A stretch of 64,000 nt of DNA from Schaalia odontolytica (GTDB taxonomy: Bacteria > Actinomycetota > Actinomycetes > Actinomycetales > Actinomycetaceae), in assembly GCF_009730335.1 (NCBI RefSeq), contig NZ_CP046315.1:310001-374000 (forward strand). The letters are read 5' to 3'. Shown here one piece after another: positions 34,787 through 45,800 of this stretch. Made by a program: the position numbers and the translations under genes. How positions within the stretch are numbered: position 1 is the first letter of the stretch; each line of letters opens with the position of its first letter. The notes beneath the pieces were generated by a model. That model ran no database searches, was not told the origin of the DNA, and saw nothing but the letters and a program-made list of their open reading frames with translations.

Positions 34787-37700
34787 ATGTCAACGAAGAA
34801 ACCGGCTGCCCTCCTCGCCTTCGTCGGCGCGTGCGCGCTCGCGGTCACCGGGCCGGCCACCCTGGCCTCGCCCGTGTCCCCGGGCTCATCCGGCGTCAGC
34901 GATGGCGCAGCTGCCCTGCCCACGGGCGACATCGATACGGCGCTGACCTCGAAGAGCGGGCAGTCCGCGCCCTCCTCGACCGACACAGAGGCGGACCCGG
35001 CGCGCGTCGTCGGCGTCATCGTCCAGCTTGAGGACAGCGCGTCCCGAGAAGGCACGATCAGTGAGATCAACGAGGCCGTGGCCTCCCTCTTCCCCGGCGC
35101 CTCGGCACAGGTGGAGCGCGAGTACGACAACGTCATGTCGGGCTTCTCCCTCAAGGCCCCCGCTGGTGCGCTGGACGCGATCCGCCGTGCCCCGGGCGTG
35201 CGTGCCGCGTTCCTTGAGCGCGAGGGGCGTGTCAGTGATGTGGCCACGCCCGATGCCGAGGGCGGCATCGAGTCCTCACAGACCGGCGGGCAGGACCCCG
35301 CTAACCTGAGTGCCCATCTCATGATGCATATCGACCAGGTCGCCCAGAAGGGCGAAGGAAAGGTCATCGCCGTCATCGACACGGGCGTCGACATGACGCA
35401 TCCGGCTTTTACTGGCGAACTCGCGGGAACGCCCCCGCTCACCCCGCAGAAGGTCGCTGCGATGACCTCGCAGCTGGGTGAGGGCAAGACCGGCGTCTAC
35501 GTCTCGCAGAAGTTCCCCTTCGCCTACGACCACGCGGATGGCGACAATGACGCGTCGCCGGCGAAGACCCCGAACGGCTCCCACGGGACCCACGTCGCCG
35601 GCATCGCCGCAGGTAACGCTGACAAGATCGTCGGCACCGCTCCGAACACCCAGGTGATCGTCGCGAAGGTGACACGCAGCGAGGACGATGCGCTGCTGGA
35701 CTCGGCGCTGCTCGCCTCGCTTGACGACATGCTCGTCCTGCACCCTGACGTCATCAACCTGTCGCTCGGGTGGACGGCTGGCATGGATAACGAGGCCGAC
35801 TCGGTGTACGCGACCGTGTACAAGAAGCTGCAGGAAGCGGGTATCACCGTCAACGCGGCCTCGGGTAACGCCTTCTCCACCGGGTACGGAAACAACTCTG
35901 GCAAGGGTCTGCCCTATGCCTCGGACCCCGACTCCTCGGTCATGGACGAGCCGGCCACGTATTCCTCGGTGGTTGCCGTCGCCTCGGTCGAAAACGCCCT
36001 GCTCCGCAACGCCTTCACCGTCAATGGGAAAGACATTGGATACCAGCGCGCTCGCGGCCTCAACGGTGAGAAGGTCGCCTTCTTCTCCGACCTGCCCGCC
36101 GGCACCTACGAGTACGTCGACGCCGGGTTCGCCTCCGAGGAGGACGCCGCCGCGCTCAAGGCGAAGTACCCGGACGGCCTCGCCGGAAAGATTGCGCTCG
36201 TTTCCCGCGGCAACATGACCTACCAGAAGAAGGTCGAGAACCTCTACGACCTCAAGCCCGCCGGAATCGTCGTCTACAACAACGTGTCGGTTGGATCCCT
36301 CATCGCCATGAATCTGACGACGCAGGACATGCCCGCCGCGTTCATCTCCCAGGCTGATGGCCAGGCCATGCTGGACGCCCCCGAGCACAAGCTCTCGATC
36401 GCCGAGGGCCAGGTCCTGCCGCAGTCCACCGTCTACGAGGCATCGGAATTCTCCGCGTGGGGCGTGTCCCCGGACCTGCGCCTCAAGCCCGAGATCGCGG
36501 CGCCCGGTGGCGAGGTTTTCTCATCGATACCGGACGGTGCGTACGAGCAGTCCTCCGGTACGTCGATGGCCACGCCGCAGATGGCGGGCGTCAGTACGAT
36601 CGTGCTTCAGCGTGTGCAGTCTGATCCGCTGTTTGCGTCGATGAGTGCGCGTGAGAAGGTTGATGTGGTGCAGAACCTGATGATGGGTACGGCCCGGCCG
36701 CTGACGGACGCTGCGCAGACTTCGGGTGCGCTTTATTCGCCGCGTAAGCAGGGTGCCGGCCTTGTGGATGCGTTGGCGGCGACGACCTCGTCGGTGTATC
36801 CGACCGTTGTGGGTGCGCCCGAGCAGTCTCGTCCCAAGGCGGACCTGGGGGATGGGACGAAGGGTTGGCATTTTGATGTCACTTTGCACAACCTCTCGGG
36901 TGTTTCGGCTACCTATGAGTTGAGTTCGCAGGCCCTCTCTGAGATCGTCGAGGGTGGTTTCTTTACCGAGCATTCCGCCGATTGGCGAGGCCGGGGCGTG
37001 GAGATCGCGTACTCGGGCGCGGCGTCCGCGTCGGCTGAGGGCGCGACTGTCACAGTTCCCGCGAGCGGTGAGGTTAGCGTCGGCATTGACGTCACGCCCG
37101 GGGCTGAGTTTGCTTCCTACGTCGCGGACAACACGCCGAATGGCACGTTCCTTGATGGTTTCGTGCGCTTTGCGTCGAAGACCGAGGGCCAGCCCGACCT
37201 CTCTGTGCCTTACCTGGGCTTCTACGGTGACTGGGGCAAGGCACCTATCTTCGACGCCCTCGCCTCGGATGGCGGAGCGCACACCCGGGCCTCGGCTATC
37301 GTGAACGGCAAGACCGGGGAGTCCCTCGGCTACAACCCCCTCGTCAAGGCAGCCGACCGCACCGGAAACCCCAACCCGCAGCGCTACGTGATCTCCAGGT
37401 CCACAGCCTCGGGCGCATCGACGATCCTCGAACCCCGCACGGGCACGCTGCGCAGTGTCCACTCGCTGACCAGCACCTACACGAACGAGGCCGGGGAGAC
37501 AGTCTTCTCCGTGACCAACCACCAGAACTGGAAGTCCGTCTACCTGACGAGCACCGAGGAGAACACCTGGGTCGAGGCCTACCACGAGTCCACGGCCTTC
37601 GATGCGAAGGCTGAGAAGTTCGCGCACATGCCCGACGGCGCCTACACGCTGCGGATTGCCGCCTCCAACGATGGCCCGTCGCGTGCCGAGCAGTCGATCT

Positions 37701-38605
37701 CCTATCAGTTCCGCCTCGACACGACGGCACCGTTCATCTCCGAGCTGTCGTATCGCCAGAAGGACGAGGACTTCGTCGTGACCTTCGATGTCGCCGACGA
37801 CTCGCCGCTGGCGGCCGTCGACCTGCACGATCCCGCCGACGGGCTGTGGTTCTACCGCCACGTCTTCACCGAGAGTGAGGGTAGCGTCGGCCCCGACGGT
37901 CGGTACATGTACCACGTCGAGATCCCGCTCAGTGTTATCGAGCAGGCGTGGGCCGACCAGGGCGGCACTGGAGACGTCATCGCCAACCCCTACGTCCTCG
38001 CGTGGGACTACGGCCTCAACCCCTCCGAGGTCTTCCCGATCGACCTGCCCAGCGGCAACCTGGGCACGGCCAGCGCGTGCACGGATATAGCGGGAGGCCG
38101 CTGGATGCAGGACTCGGTCGGCTGGTGGTACCAGTGCGCCAACGGCAGGGACTACCTCTCGGGCGGCTGGTTCACCATCAACGGCCGTGACTACCAGTTT
38201 GGGCCCGCCGGGTATATGTCAACCGGTTTCGTCAAGCGCGACAATGTTGGCTGGATGTACATGGATTCCGAGGGCACCCCGGTGAGTGGCTGGGTGCTTG
38301 ATAGCGTCTACGGTGGCCCCTACTGGTATTACCTCGATCCTGAGACAAAGGTGATGCGTACCGGATGGCTGGCCGATGGTGGCTCCTGGTACTACCTGAC
38401 GGGCTCTGGTGCGATGGCTGTCGGCTGGGTCAACGACGGTGGGACCTGGTACTACCTGAGCGCCTCGGGCAAGATGGCGACCGGCTGGGTCAACGACGGT
38501 GGTACCTGGTACTACCTGTCTCCCTCGGGAGCCATGTTGACGGGCACGCACGTGATCAATGGGCGCACCTACGTCTTTGACGATTTGGGAGCCTGGGTGC
38601 GATAA
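34787..38605 (+). CDS. S8 subtilisin-like cell-surface protease 1 (lactocepin/C5a-peptidase type)
   Basis: 1,272 residues from ATG 34787 (GGAGAAGG upstream). Order: signal peptide (~1-28), I9-type propeptide (~70-150), S8 catalytic domain with triad Asp198 (VIDTGVDMTH), His266 (GSHGTHVAG) and Ser593 (GTSMATPQMAG), a PA-type insert (~440-535), Fn3-like domains of the C5a-peptidase kind, a further beta domain and about eight choline-binding-type repeats (~1100-1272; YYLTGSGAMAVGWVNDGG). Secreted, autoprocessed and held on the wall by its repeats. From about 36.59 to 37.21 kb codons switch to T/G-ending forms unlike the rest, a mosaic sign. Substrates unknown; host or competitor proteins are plausible. 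Confidence 0.9.
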   Translation: MSTKKPAALLAFVGACALAVTGPATLASPVSPGSSGVSDGAAALPTGDIDTALTSKSGQSAPSSTDTEADPARVVGVIVQLEDSASREGTISEINEAVASLFPGASAQVEREYDNVMSGFSLKAPAGALDAIRRAPGVRAAFLEREGRVSDVATPDAEGGIESSQTGGQDPANLSAHLMMHIDQVAQKGEGKVIAVIDTGVDMTHPAFTGELAGTPPLTPQKVAAMTSQLGEGKTGVYVSQKFPFAYDHADGDNDASPAKTPNGSHGTHVAGIAAGNADKIVGTAPNTQVIVAKVTRSEDDALLDSALLASLDDMLVLHPDVINLSLGWTAGMDNEADSVYATVYKKLQEAGITVNAASGNAFSTGYGNNSGKGLPYASDPDSSVMDEPATYSSVVAVASVENALLRNAFTVNGKDIGYQRARGLNGEKVAFFSDLPAGTYEYVDAGFASEEDAAALKAKYPDGLAGKIALVSRGNMTYQKKVENLYDLKPAGIVVYNNVSVGSLIAMNLTTQDMPAAFISQADGQAMLDAPEHKLSIAEGQVLPQSTVYEASEFSAWGVSPDLRLKPEIAAPGGEVFSSIPDGAYEQSSGTSMATPQMAGVSTIVLQRVQSDPLFASMSAREKVDVVQNLMMGTARPLTDAAQTSGALYSPRKQGAGLVDALAATTSSVYPTVVGAPEQSRPKADLGDGTKGWHFDVTLHNLSGVSATYELSSQALSEIVEGGFFTEHSADWRGRGVEIAYSGAASASAEGATVTVPASGEVSVGIDVTPGAEFASYVADNTPNGTFLDGFVRFASKTEGQPDLSVPYLGFYGDWGKAPIFDALASDGGAHTRASAIVNGKTGESLGYNPLVKAADRTGNPNPQRYVISRSTASGASTILEPRTGTLRSVHSLTSTYTNEAGETVFSVTNHQNWKSVYLTSTEENTWVEAYHESTAFDAKAEKFAHMPDGAYTLRIAASNDGPSRAEQSISYQFRLDTTAPFISELSYRQKDEDFVVTFDVADDSPLAAVDLHDPADGLWFYRHVFTESEGSVGPDGRYMYHVEIPLSVIEQAWADQGGTGDVIANPYVLAWDYGLNPSEVFPIDLPSGNLGTASACTDIAGGRWMQDSVGWWYQCANGRDYLSGGWFTINGRDYQFGPAGYMSTGFVKRDNVGWMYMDSEGTPVSGWVLDSVYGGPYWYYLDPETKVMRTGWLADGGSWYYLTGSGAMAVGWVNDGGTWYYLSASGKMATGWVNDGGTWYYLSPSGAMLTGTHVINGRTYVFDDLGAWVR

Positions 38606-38637
38606 GCTCCCCGTCTCTCATTCTGTCAAGACCCTGA

Positions 38638-38681
38638 CCCGGGCCCGAGAACGTTGCTATGTAAGTGTTCTCGGGCCCGGG
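38638..38681 (+). terminator. Terminator hairpin after protease 1
   Basis: CCCGGGCCCGAGAAC (38638-38652) and GTTCTCGGGCCCGGG (38667-38681), perfect 15 bp. Confidence 0.85.
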
Positions 38682-38733
38682 ATTCATTACTGGGTAAAAT
38701 AACCGTCATCTGTTTCTCTTTGTGAAATAAAGT

Positions 38734-38761
38734 TTGTCACAAGACTTGTCTGCGGTATGTT
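38734..38761 (+). promoter_or_regulatory. Promoter of protease gene 2
   Basis: TTGTCA (38734-38739), 16 nt, TATGTT (38756-38761), 81 nt to the ATG. The 5' leader can fold through GACGGCCG (38768-38775) and CGGCCGTC (38806-38813) and ends in the shared CGTCGACACATTGGAG ribosome-binding leader. Confidence 0.75.
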
Positions 38762-38836
38762 GGCAGTGACGGCCGACACGACGAGATTCTCGCCGTGCTC
38801 GAACACGGCCGTCCGTCGACACATTGGAGTAGGCAT

Positions 38837-41800
38837 ATGACAACGAAGAAACCAGCGACGCTCCTCGCGCTGGCTGGCACCGCCGCGCTCGTGGTTGCCG
38901 GCCCCGCGGCCCTCGCATCCCCGCCAACCCCGGCGGATACCCGACCCGACGCGGGCGCCACGGCCTCGTCCCTGCCCGTTGGTGACGTGGATACCGCGCT
39001 CACCTCGAAGAGCGGGGAGACCACCCAGACTGAGCAGGCCCCGACGACCGACGAGGTTGACCCCGCCGCAGTCGTCACGATCGTCGTCCAGCTCGACGAC
39101 GGCGTAGACCGCACGGCCTCCCTCGCCTCGATCAACGAGGCCGTGGCCGGCGCATTCCCCGGCTCCTCCACCCAGGTGGAGCGCGAGTACGACAAGGCCC
39201 TGCAGGGCTTCGCGCTGAGCGCCCCCGCCGGATCCCTCGACGCGATCCGCGCGGTGAACGGCGTCAAGGCCGCCTTCCTCGATCGCGACACCCACGTCGA
39301 TGGCGTCGACGATCAGGTCGCCGGAGAGGGTGCGACGAACTCCTCGCGCATCGCCACCCAGGACCCCGCCAACCTCAGCGCGCAGCTGATGATTCACGCT
39401 GACCAGATCACCCAGAAGGGCGACGGCAAGGTCGTTGCCGTCATCGACACGGGCGTGGATATGACGCACCCCGCGTTCGCGGGTGCCCTGCACGGGACTC
39501 CCGGGCTTTCCGAGGACAAGGTTGAGGCCCTGACCCCCCAGCTGGGTGACGGCAAGACCGGCAGCTACGTGTCAGAAAAGTTCCCCTTCGCCTACGACTA
39601 CGCGGATAACGACCCGGACGCCTCGCCGACCGGCGAAGCCGGATCGCACGGCACGCACGTCGCCGGCATCACCGCGGGCAACGCGGGCGAAATCGTGGGC
39701 ATCGCCCCCGACGCGCAGATCATCGTCGCCAAGGTCGCCCGCAGCAGCAACGGCGGCATCCCGGACTCGGCACTGCTCGCCGCTCTCGACGACATGGTCA
39801 TCCTGCACCCCGACGTCGTGAACCTATCCCTCGGACAGACCGGAGGCATGGATAACGAGGCCGACTCCATGTACGCGACCGTCTTCAAGAGCCTCCAGGA
39901 CGCCGGCGTCACCGTGAACGCGGCCGCCGGCAACGAGTACACCGCCGGATACGGCAACCTGTCCGGCAAGAACCTGCCCTTCGCCTCCGACCCTGACTCC
40001 TCGGTTCTGTGCGAACCGGCGTCCTACTCCTCGGTCGTGTCCGTGGCCTCGGTCGACAACTCGCTGGCGCACAGCGCCTTCACCGTCGGCGACCGCGACA
40101 TCGCCTACCAGCGCGCCGGTGGCGCCGACGGCCAGAAGATGCCTGACCTGTCCGACCTGACCGGAGGTCCCTTCGAGTACGTCGACGGCGGCATCGGTTC
40201 ACCCGAGGACGGCGAGGCTTTGAAGGCCAAGTACCCCGAGGGCCTCGCGGGCAAGATCGTGCTGGTCAAGCGCGGTTCTCTTACCTTCCAGGACAAGTTC
40301 AACAACATCGCCGGCTCCAAGCCCGCCGGCTTTATCGTCTACAACAACGTGCCCGGTGACTCGCTCGTGGTCATGAGCCTGGCGACGGACGGCGTTCCCG
40401 CCGCCTTCATCTCGCAGGCTGACGGCGAGGCCATGCTGGCCGCCGCCGACCACCACCTGAGCGTCGCCCCCGGCAAGGTCGTGCCCCCGAGCTCGAAGTA
40501 CTCCATGTCGAGCTTCTCCTCGTGGGGCGTCACTCCGGACCTGCGCCTCAAGCCCGAGGTTAGCGCCCCCGGTGGCAACATCTACTCGGCCGTGCCCGGC
40601 GGCACCTACGAGTTCATGTCCGGCACCTCGATGGCGACCCCGCAGATGGCGGGCGTGAGCGCCGTCGTCCTGCAGCGCGTCCAGAACGATCCGCTGTTCG
40701 CGTCCATGAGCGCGCGCGAGAAGGTTGACGTCGTCCAGAACCTCATCATGAGCACGGCGGCCCCCATCGTCGACCCGCTCCAGGACACCGGTGCCCCGTA
40801 TTCCCCGCGCAAGCAGGGCTCGGGCCTGGCGAACGTCCTGGCGGCCACGACCTCGTCCGTGTACCCGATCGTCGTCGGAGCCCCCGAGCAGTCCCGACCC
40901 AAGGCGGACCTGGGGGACGGCACGAAGGGCTGGCACTTCGACGTCACGCTGCACAACCTGTCCGGCGCCGAGGCCACCTACGAGCTGAGCTCGCAGGCGC
41001 TGTCGGAGATCGTTGAGGGCGGGTTCTTCACCGGCCACTCCGCCGATTGGCGAGGCAAGGGCGTGGACATCGCCTACTCCGGCGCGGCCGTGAGCGGCAC
41101 CGATGAGGGCGCGATCATCACCGTTCCCGCGAACGGCGAGGCGACCGTGGGCGTGGACGTCAAGCCCGGCGCCGACTTCGATGCCTCCGTCGCACAGAAC
41201 ACACCCAACGGCACCTTCCTCGACGGCTTCGTGCGCTTCACCTCGAAGACCGCGTCCCAGCCCGACCTGACGGTGCCCTACCTGGGCTTCTACGGAAACT
41301 GGGGCAAGGCCCCCATCTTCGACGCCCTCGCCTCCGAAGGCGGTGCCCACACGCTCGCCTCCTGGGTCTACAACGGCACGACGGGCCAGCAACTGGGATA
41401 CAACCCCCTGGTCAAGGACGCTGATCGTATCGGACTGCCCACCTCGAGCAAGAACGTCATCTCTCGCTCGGATGCCTCGGGTGCTCCCACGGTTCTCCAG
41501 CCCCGCACGGGCACGCTGCGCAGCGTCCACACCCTCAACGCCGCGTACACGAACGCCGCCGGAGAGACAGTCGCGACCTTCACGCGATTCATGAACTGGA
41601 AGTCCGCGCTCGATTCCTCCACCGGCAAGATGACGTGGGTCGAGCAGGGGCACGATCCGATGTCCCTGGACGCGCGCGCAGACGCGTACAAGAACCTGCC
41701 CGACGGCGCCTACAAGCTGACGCTGTCCGCGCACAACGACGGCCCCTCGCAGGCCGATCAGTCGATCTCCTACGAGTTCCGCCTCGACACCGCCGCGCCC

Positions 41801-42661
41801 GTCGTCTCCAACCTGGAGTACAAGGGCGAGGGTGCCGACACGGTCCTGTCCTTCGACATCACGGACGCGTCGCTGCTAGCCGCGATCGACCTGCACGACC
41901 CGGCCGACGGCCTGTGGTTCTACCGCCACATCTTCACCGATAACGAGGCCACCACCGCCGCGGACGGCACGCGCGCCTACCACGTTGAAATCCCCTTCAA
42001 GGACATCGCCCAGGCGTGGACCGACCAGGGTGGCTCTGGTGAGGTCATCGCTCACCCGTACCTGTTGGCCTGGGACTACGGCCTCAACCACTCCGAGGCC
42101 CTGACCCTGAACCTGCCCAGCGACAACACCGGCACCGCCGACGCGTGCGCGAGCACCGAGGGCGGCCACTGGACGAAGGACGCGGCCGGCTGGTTCTACA
42201 CCTGCGCCGACGGTACGAGCTACCTCAAGGGCGGCTGGTACACGATCAACGGCTCGGACTACCTGTTCGGCCCGTCGGGCTACATGGCGACCGGCTTCCT
42301 CAAGCGCGCCGATGGCCAGTGGGTCTACGCGAACGAGTCCGGCGCCCTCGTGGGTGGCTGGGTGCGTGACGGCGGCTCCTGGTACTACCTCGACCCCACC
42401 ACAAAGGTCATGGCCACCGGTTGGGTCGCCGACGGCGGCTCGTGGTACTACCTCACGTCTTCCGGTGCTATGGCCATCGGCTGGGTCAACGACGGTGGCT
42501 CCTGGTACTACCTGTCCGGCTCGGGCGCGATGGCGACGGGCTGGATCAAGGTTGGCGGCCTCTGGTATTACCTGGGACCCGATGGTGCAATGCTCACCGG
42601 CACCCAGGTCATCAACGGACGCACCTACGTCTTTGACGGTAGCGGCGTATGGGTTGGGTGA
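38837..42661 (+). CDS. S8 subtilisin-like cell-surface protease 2
   Basis: 1,274 residues, same architecture as protease 1. Triad Asp204, His271, Ser598. GGAG precedes ATG 38837 by 7 nt. Complete propeptide, PA insert, Fn3-like region and C-terminal repeat block ending in QVINGRTYVFDGSGVWVG. Stretches such as 41262-41345 and 41505-41560 are almost identical at DNA level, including silent sites, to protease 3, while other parts differ, consistent with gene conversion. Own promoter and terminator, so each paralogue can be expressed separately. Confidence 0.9.
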   Translation: MTTKKPATLLALAGTAALVVAGPAALASPPTPADTRPDAGATASSLPVGDVDTALTSKSGETTQTEQAPTTDEVDPAAVVTIVVQLDDGVDRTASLASINEAVAGAFPGSSTQVEREYDKALQGFALSAPAGSLDAIRAVNGVKAAFLDRDTHVDGVDDQVAGEGATNSSRIATQDPANLSAQLMIHADQITQKGDGKVVAVIDTGVDMTHPAFAGALHGTPGLSEDKVEALTPQLGDGKTGSYVSEKFPFAYDYADNDPDASPTGEAGSHGTHVAGITAGNAGEIVGIAPDAQIIVAKVARSSNGGIPDSALLAALDDMVILHPDVVNLSLGQTGGMDNEADSMYATVFKSLQDAGVTVNAAAGNEYTAGYGNLSGKNLPFASDPDSSVLCEPASYSSVVSVASVDNSLAHSAFTVGDRDIAYQRAGGADGQKMPDLSDLTGGPFEYVDGGIGSPEDGEALKAKYPEGLAGKIVLVKRGSLTFQDKFNNIAGSKPAGFIVYNNVPGDSLVVMSLATDGVPAAFISQADGEAMLAAADHHLSVAPGKVVPPSSKYSMSSFSSWGVTPDLRLKPEVSAPGGNIYSAVPGGTYEFMSGTSMATPQMAGVSAVVLQRVQNDPLFASMSAREKVDVVQNLIMSTAAPIVDPLQDTGAPYSPRKQGSGLANVLAATTSSVYPIVVGAPEQSRPKADLGDGTKGWHFDVTLHNLSGAEATYELSSQALSEIVEGGFFTGHSADWRGKGVDIAYSGAAVSGTDEGAIITVPANGEATVGVDVKPGADFDASVAQNTPNGTFLDGFVRFTSKTASQPDLTVPYLGFYGNWGKAPIFDALASEGGAHTLASWVYNGTTGQQLGYNPLVKDADRIGLPTSSKNVISRSDASGAPTVLQPRTGTLRSVHTLNAAYTNAAGETVATFTRFMNWKSALDSSTGKMTWVEQGHDPMSLDARADAYKNLPDGAYKLTLSAHNDGPSQADQSISYEFRLDTAAPVVSNLEYKGEGADTVLSFDITDASLLAAIDLHDPADGLWFYRHIFTDNEATTAADGTRAYHVEIPFKDIAQAWTDQGGSGEVIAHPYLLAWDYGLNHSEALTLNLPSDNTGTADACASTEGGHWTKDAAGWFYTCADGTSYLKGGWYTINGSDYLFGPSGYMATGFLKRADGQWVYANESGALVGGWVRDGGSWYYLDPTTKVMATGWVADGGSWYYLTSSGAMAIGWVNDGGSWYYLSGSGAMATGWIKVGGLWYYLGPDGAMLTGTQVINGRTYVFDGSGVWVG

Positions 42662-42693
42662 GATGAGGTGATCAGCACCTAACGGTGTTCATG

Positions 42694-42737
42694 TTCGGGT
42701 CCGGGAACCTTGCTGCGTAAGTGTTCCCGGACCCGAA
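42694..42737 (+). terminator. Terminator hairpin after protease 2
   Basis: TTCGGGTCCGGGAAC (42694-42708) with GTTCCCGGACCCGAA (42723-42737), perfect 15 bp. Confidence 0.85.
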
Positions 42738-42789
42738 ATCATGCTGACAGTAAAATAATGTCCAATCGTTTCCCAATGTGAAACAAAGT

Positions 42790-42817
42790 TTGTCACATGC
42801 GTCTTGTGCGGTATTTT
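42790..42817 (+). promoter_or_regulatory. Promoter of protease gene 3
   Basis: TTGTCA (42790-42795), 16 nt, TATTTT (42812-42817), 82 nt to the ATG; leader again ends in CGTCGACACATTGGAG. Confidence 0.75.
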
Positions 42818-42893
42818 GACAGTGACGGCCGGCACGGTGGAGTCCCCTCCTCCTGCCAACACAGTCACCCGTCGACACATTGGAGTTACCCAC

Positions 42894-45800
42894 ATGACAA
42901 TGAAGAAAACAACGGCGTTCCTCGCGTTCGCCGGCGCCTGCGCGCTGGCGGTGACAGGGCCCGCGACGCTCGCAGCGCCGCCAAGTCCCGCAGACGCGCA
43001 TCCCGCTACCGGAGCCACGGCCTCGTCCCTGCCGGTCGGTGACGTCGATACCGCGCTCACCTCAAAGAGCGGGCAGACCTCCCAGCCCGACCAGGTCACG
43101 CCGACCGCCGAGCAGGATGCTTCGGCGATCGTCGGGATCATCGTGCAGCTGCACGAAGGCTCGGACCGCGCGGCATCCCTCGCCTCGATCAACGAGGCCG
43201 TGGCCTCGGCATTCCCGGGCGAGAGCGCCCAGGTGCAGCGCGAGTACGACAAGGCCCTCGAAGGATTCGCGCTGAGCGCGCCCGCCGGCTCCCTCGACGC
43301 GATCCGCGCGGCGAGCGGCGTCAAGGGCGCATTCCTTGAGCGCGAAACGCGCGTCAGCGATGTCGACGAGGTCGATGCCGAGGGCGGTAGCCAGGCTCCC
43401 CGGCTCTCGACCCAGCATCCCGACAACCTCAGCGCCCAGATCATGATGCGTGCCGACCAGCTCACCCAAAAGGGTGAAGGCAAGGTCGTCGCCGTCATCG
43501 ACACCGGCGTCGAAATGACCCACCCCGCATTCTCTGGCGCAATGCCCTCGACGCCCGCGCTTACTGCGGACAAGGTGGGGGCCCTGACCCCGCAGTTGGG
43601 CGAAGGCAAGCAGGGCGTTTACGTCTCTGAGAAGTTCCCCTTCGCCTACGACTACGCGGACGGTGACAACGACGCGATGCCCGCCAAGGGATCGTACGGC
43701 TCCCACGGCACGCACGTCGCCGGCATCACCGCCGGTAACTCCGACCAGATCGTCGGAGTCGCCCCCGAGGCGCAGATCATCGTCGCGAAGGTCTCGCGCA
43801 GCTCGGACGGCGAGATTCCCGACTCGGCGCTGCTCGCCTCCCTCGACGACATGGTGGTCCTGCACCCCGACGTCGTGAACCTGTCCCTTGGACAGCTCGG
43901 CGGCATGGATAACGAGGCCGACTCGGTGTATGCCTCCGTATTCAAGAAACTCCAGGATGAGGGCGTCTCGGTCAACGCCGCGGCCGGCAACCACTACTCG
44001 GCCGGATACGGCAACACCTCCGGGCGCAACCTTCCGTACGCCTCCGACCCCGACTCCTCAACCCAGTGCGAGCCCGCGACCTACTCCTCGGTCCTCGCCG
44101 TGGCCTCGGTCGATAACCTCCTGTCCTACAACGCCTTTTCCGCCGCCGGAAAAGACATCGCCTACCAGCGTGCGCGCGGCGCGAACGGCGAGAAGGTCGC
44201 CGAAATCGCTGAGCTGGCCGCCGGATCCTACGAGTACGTCGACGCCGGATTCGCCACCGAGGAAGACGCCGCCGCCCTCACAGCCAAGTACCCCGGTGGC
44301 CTGGCGGGTAAGTTTGCCCTGGTCTCACGCGGCAAGCTGACCTTCCAGAAGAAGATCGAGAACCTGGCGGCGCTCAAGCCCGCCGGCATCCTCGTGTACA
44401 ACAACGTCGCCGGCGACTCACTCATGCTCATGAGCATCACGACCCTGGACGTGCCCGCCGCGTTCATTTCCCAGGAGAACGGTCAGGCCATGCTCGCGGC
44501 CGCAGATCGTCACCTGACCCTCGTGGATGGCAAGACCATCACCCCGAACTCGAACTATTCGATGTCGGACTTCTCCTCGTGGGGCGTCACCCCGGACCTG
44601 CGCCTCAAGCCCGAGGTCAGCGCCCCCGGCGGCAGCATCTACTCGGCTGTCCTGGACGGAAACTACGATCACCTCTCCGGCACGTCCATGGCGACCCCGC
44701 AGATGGCCGGTGTCAGCGCTGTGGTCCTGCAGCGTGTCCAATCTGACCCGTTGTTTGCGTCGATGAGTGCGCGCGAGAAGGTCGACGTCGTCCAGAACCT
44801 CATCATGGGTACGGCTCGCCCCATCGCGGACGCCGCCCAGGAGAACGGTGTCTTCTATTCGCCGCGTAAGCAGGGCTCGGGCATCGTTGACGCCCTGGCT
44901 GCCACGACCTCGTCGGTGTACCCGACCGTGGTCGGTGCTCCCGAGCAGTCCCGACCCAAGGCGGACCTGGGGGATGGGACCACCGGATGGCACTTCGATG
45001 TCACGCTCCACAACCTCGGCGCCGCACCCGCGACCTACGAGCTGAGCTCCCAGGCCCTGTCCGAGGACGTTGACGGTGGATACTTCACCGGCAGCTCCAC
45101 GGATTGGCGAGGCCGCGGGGTTGAGATTCGCTATTCCGGCGCTGCAACGGCTGCCGCCGAAGGCGCGACTGTTACCGTCCCGGCCGGTGGTCAGGCGACG
45201 ATCGGCGTGGACGTCACCCCCGGCGACCAGTTCGCCGCCTTTGCGACGGCTAATACGCCCAACGGCACCTTCCTTGACGGTTTCGTGCGCTTCGCTTCGA
45301 AGACAGAGTCCCAGCCCGACCTGACCGTGCCCTACCTGGGCTTCTACGGAAACTGGGGCAAGGCCCCCATCTTCGACGCCCTCGCCTCCGAAGGCGGTGC
45401 GCACACGCTACCCTCGGGTATCTATAACGGCGCGAGCGGGAACATCCTCGGCTACAACCCGTTCACCAAGACGAGCGACCTTACGGGTCTGCCCAAGGCT
45501 GACCGCTACGTGATCTCTCGGTCCGAGGCCTCGGGTGCTCCTACCGTCCTCGAACCGCGCACGGGCACGCTGCGCAGCGTCCACACCCTCAACGCCGCGT
45601 ACACGAACGCCGCAGGAGAGAAGGTTGCATCCTTCACGCGTTACCAGAACTGGAAGTCGGGTATCAGCCCGAGTACCGGCAGGATGACCTGGGTCGAAGA
45701 AGGCCACGAGCCGACGTCGCTCGACCTGCGTTCCGATGCATTCAAGGGCTTGCCGGACGGTGCCTACAAGCTGACGCTGTCGGCGCACAACGACGGTCCT

